A stretch of DNA of 64,000 nt from assembly GCF_000421165.1 (NCBI RefSeq), contig NZ_ATWI01000011.1:124001-188000 (forward strand), in the 5' to 3' direction. Position 1 is the first letter of the stretch, and each line of letters starts with the position of its first letter. The DNA comes from Marinobacter daepoensis DSM 16072 (GTDB taxonomy: Bacteria > Pseudomonadota > Gammaproteobacteria > Pseudomonadales > Oleiphilaceae). The translations under genes were made by a program, and so were the position numbers. Shown one piece after another: positions 63,501 through 64,000 of the stretch. The notes beneath the pieces are model-generated. The model saw only the letters and a list, made by a program, of their open reading frames with translations. It was not told the DNA's origin and did no database searches.

Positions 63501-64000
63501 CAGGCGCTTGGAGCCGCCAGGGACAAAGGCCCGGGCCAGATAGTACTCTATTCCCTGGATGCTGATGATCAGGCCAGGCAGGAGCTGATTGCGGCCCGTG
63601 TTGCAGGCCTGAGCAGTCCGGATGAAGAGAGGATGCTGCTGCGTTGCCAGAAAATGATTCCGTTGCACAGTGCGACTCGCATGGCTGCTCAGTATGAGAT
63701 CCTGATCAGTATGTACGATGAGGGCGGTCAGCTGATTACCGGGCAGGATCTTGTGCGTATGGCCGAACGCTATGACTGCATGCAAGCCGTTGATCGCTGG
63801 GTCGTCGGACACATGTTGGACTGGCTCCGGGATAAAGCGCCTGACCCTCGCCACCTGGGAGGCGTCTGCATTAATCTGTCGGGTTACTCTCTGAATGACC
63901 AGTCGTTGCTGGAGTTTATTTACGAGAAGCTCAGCGAAAAAGACGCTCCTATTGAGCGCCTGTGGTTTGAGCTGACCGAAGCTTCCGCCATCAATGACCT
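60594..64000 (+). CDS. PilZ-DUF1631-GGDEF-EAL multidomain protein, C-terminus cut by window edge
   Basis: At least 1135 residues are visible and the frame is open to the right edge. An N-terminal PilZ domain (about 1-100) has RRSSPR (R7 and R11) and DFCAEG in place of DxSxxG. A long, mostly helical DUF1631 region (about 105-780) with Pro/Ala-rich linkers follows, then a GGDEF-fold domain (about 830-985: DELTRLLNRREF) with the signature changed to SGNEF (907-911), and the start of an EAL domain, where EAL reads EIL at Glu1035 and the following Arg is lost. The pattern suggests a c-di-GMP effector rather than an enzyme. Start ATG 60594; an in-frame ATG upstream meets a stop codon. Confidence 0.85.
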   Translation, partial: MDPRERRSSPRQPIKLAAQIDAGTGEAWPCQIADFCAEGMFIRYSGETSGKIDRAFAQGSLSELTVRFRGLESHRRYELHVSPVRRIDGAMGVHFTRPESDAFNAMLQLCGSAGELSRSSLSAPSERVQFVLHQCARTVTRFIEPLMDACFVRTVEALRSAAQRASNDQLANEFMDASGQIQGRQRVLWHYMSRSLESPLKPEPKGAPGSVLSVVDKNEFEDWLAIRVMVTRADTLYRGDLLQLKLRLDKLGIANRTGHHNPLGPALVCEAFHTAMAQFKVSRDVEKVCLKTFEETVIKQLEPLYRELNNILIRHGVLPDLDLSRYLSEQAPPKKASPAKPTIRTPGPERQATAPAAASATPPVRATKHRAAGEFRGYARAAQTAFATVRNLLNTLQTSRLGPGDVEAEPFQANARPLSQGELHRELQELQLRAAASDDADAPLRERVVDKIRETGGTRLNSEQQQTLDVVDRFFRSVVESPKLSDYAQSRMRQLEVPVLKVVMRDSSFFEDQGSPVRGVMDRLAQLGQKGGRLNPVVQRRVDELVHRIATEFEQDTGVFEQTVGELDTLIDRQNLVYRRNVERVTAAAEGAQKVAESKKAVASALDGKLAGQKVPKALVSLLDGGWRDLLSLTWIRQGADSQLWQDYLAVIDSLMAFSEDPDRSINLPELLRLIQDGLASISSNHMPSSQIRDELKQFLVRRPDTAPEMVDMPASSPVRPDKRVLSEREQRSLQRWINQAQQLRTGDWLRDQTKADDPQYIRLVWIARGFSRFVFVNHQGMRVVELELENLARQMRKGVIVADSQYDRPLVDESIDRMVRNVYDQLSWTSTHDELTRLLNRREFERMLEQQLARREDSRALLHLDLRGFRLLNDTAGYQAGDEALKQVADLICQYVGDGMPVARLSGNEFAMLVPEEQGADTADKLVAAITECAFEYQGRRYQLSANVGMAQELPALISAEKWLKAAEQALGAARDKGPGQIVLYSLDADDQARQELIAARVAGLSSPDEERMLLRCQKMIPLHSATRMAAQYEILISMYDEGGQLITGQDLVRMAERYDCMQAVDRWVVGHMLDWLRDKAPDPRHLGGVCINLSGYSLNDQSLLEFIYEKLSEKDAPIERLWFELTEASAIND

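Noticed and set aside
62091..63854. Long minus-strand open frame of 587 codons
   Set aside because: It lies wholly antisense to the PilZ-DUF1631-GGDEF gene, has no recognisable domain and a composition typical of a shadow frame in GC-rich DNA.

Overview
The window looks like a chromosomal segment of a marine gammaproteobacterium, most probably Marinobacter or a close relative. I base this on the moderately high GC content and on gene neighbourhoods that, as I recall them, match the Pseudomonas core genome: rubredoxin/rubredoxin reductase next to hpt-ubiC-ubiA-phoB-phoR; radC beside rpmB-rpmG and coaBC-dut-algC-argB; engB-cytochrome c4-dsbA-EEP; hemB-ppk. To these are added an aliphatic/aldehyde oxidation locus, a THxN-type PEP-CTERM protein and many cyclic-di-GMP proteins. 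No rRNA, tRNA, CRISPR array, prophage or insertion sequence was seen. Coding density is high, no gene-free stretch exceeds 300 bases, and five convergent gene pairs overlap at their stop codons.

Layout. 1-13 kb: truncated dienelactone hydrolase, Yip1 membrane protein, P2-type cation ATPase, a divergent phosphoketolase-family enzyme, an orphan PAAR protein, a 7TM-EAL protein, PBP7, a one-domain asparaginase, rsuA and a membrane metal-dependent hydrolase. 13-20.7 kb: a PEP-CTERM protein with a good sigma-54 promoter candidate, a lytic transglycosylase, a response regulator, phoR-phoB (phoB preceded by a near-consensus Pho box), ubiA, ubiC and hpt. 21-29.7 kb: rubredoxin and its reductase, tesB, a second 7TM-EAL protein, a flavodoxin, a diguanylate cyclase, a Pit phosphate transporter and an unrecognised 88-residue protein. 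29.8-34.5 kb: PLP decarboxylase PanP, a DUF503 protein, a 109-bp inverted-repeat element, and a tetR-acyl-CoA dehydrogenase operon. 34.7-40.4 kb: SutA-like RNA polymerase-associated protein, hemB, ppk1, a DUF945 protein, a YfhL ferredoxin and coaD. 40.6-45.3 kb: aldehyde dehydrogenase, Tat-lipoprotein subunit and GMC oxidoreductase, divergent from a TetR gene across a perfect 16-bp palindrome. 45.3-48.7 kb: a probable ErsA/Spot 42-class small RNA behind a sigma-E/AlgU-type promoter, then engB, cytochrome c4, dsbA and an EEP-family protein. 48.7-60.4 kb: rpmG, rpmB, radC, coaBC, dut, algC and the arginine genes argB, an unknown gene, argE and argA, then a lipoprotein aminopeptidase. 60.6 kb to the end: a very large PilZ-DUF1631-GGDEF-EAL protein cut by the window edge.

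How parts work together. PhoBR, PitA and Ppk1 cover sensing, uptake and storage of phosphate. Rubredoxin, its reductase, the GMC/aldehyde dehydrogenase locus, TesB and the AidB-like acyl-CoA dehydrogenase fit oxidation of hydrocarbons, alcohols and acyl chains. One diguanylate cyclase, two EAL phosphodiesterase candidates with dead GGDEF domains, one PilZ-type multidomain protein and a PilZ-like response regulator suggest dense cyclic-di-GMP control. The most interesting unannotated signals are the predicted sRNA at 45.34-45.47 kb with its promoter, the sigma-54 promoter of the PEP-CTERM gene, the palindromic operator at 44.52 kb, and the interspersed-repeat candidate at 31.98-32.09 kb.
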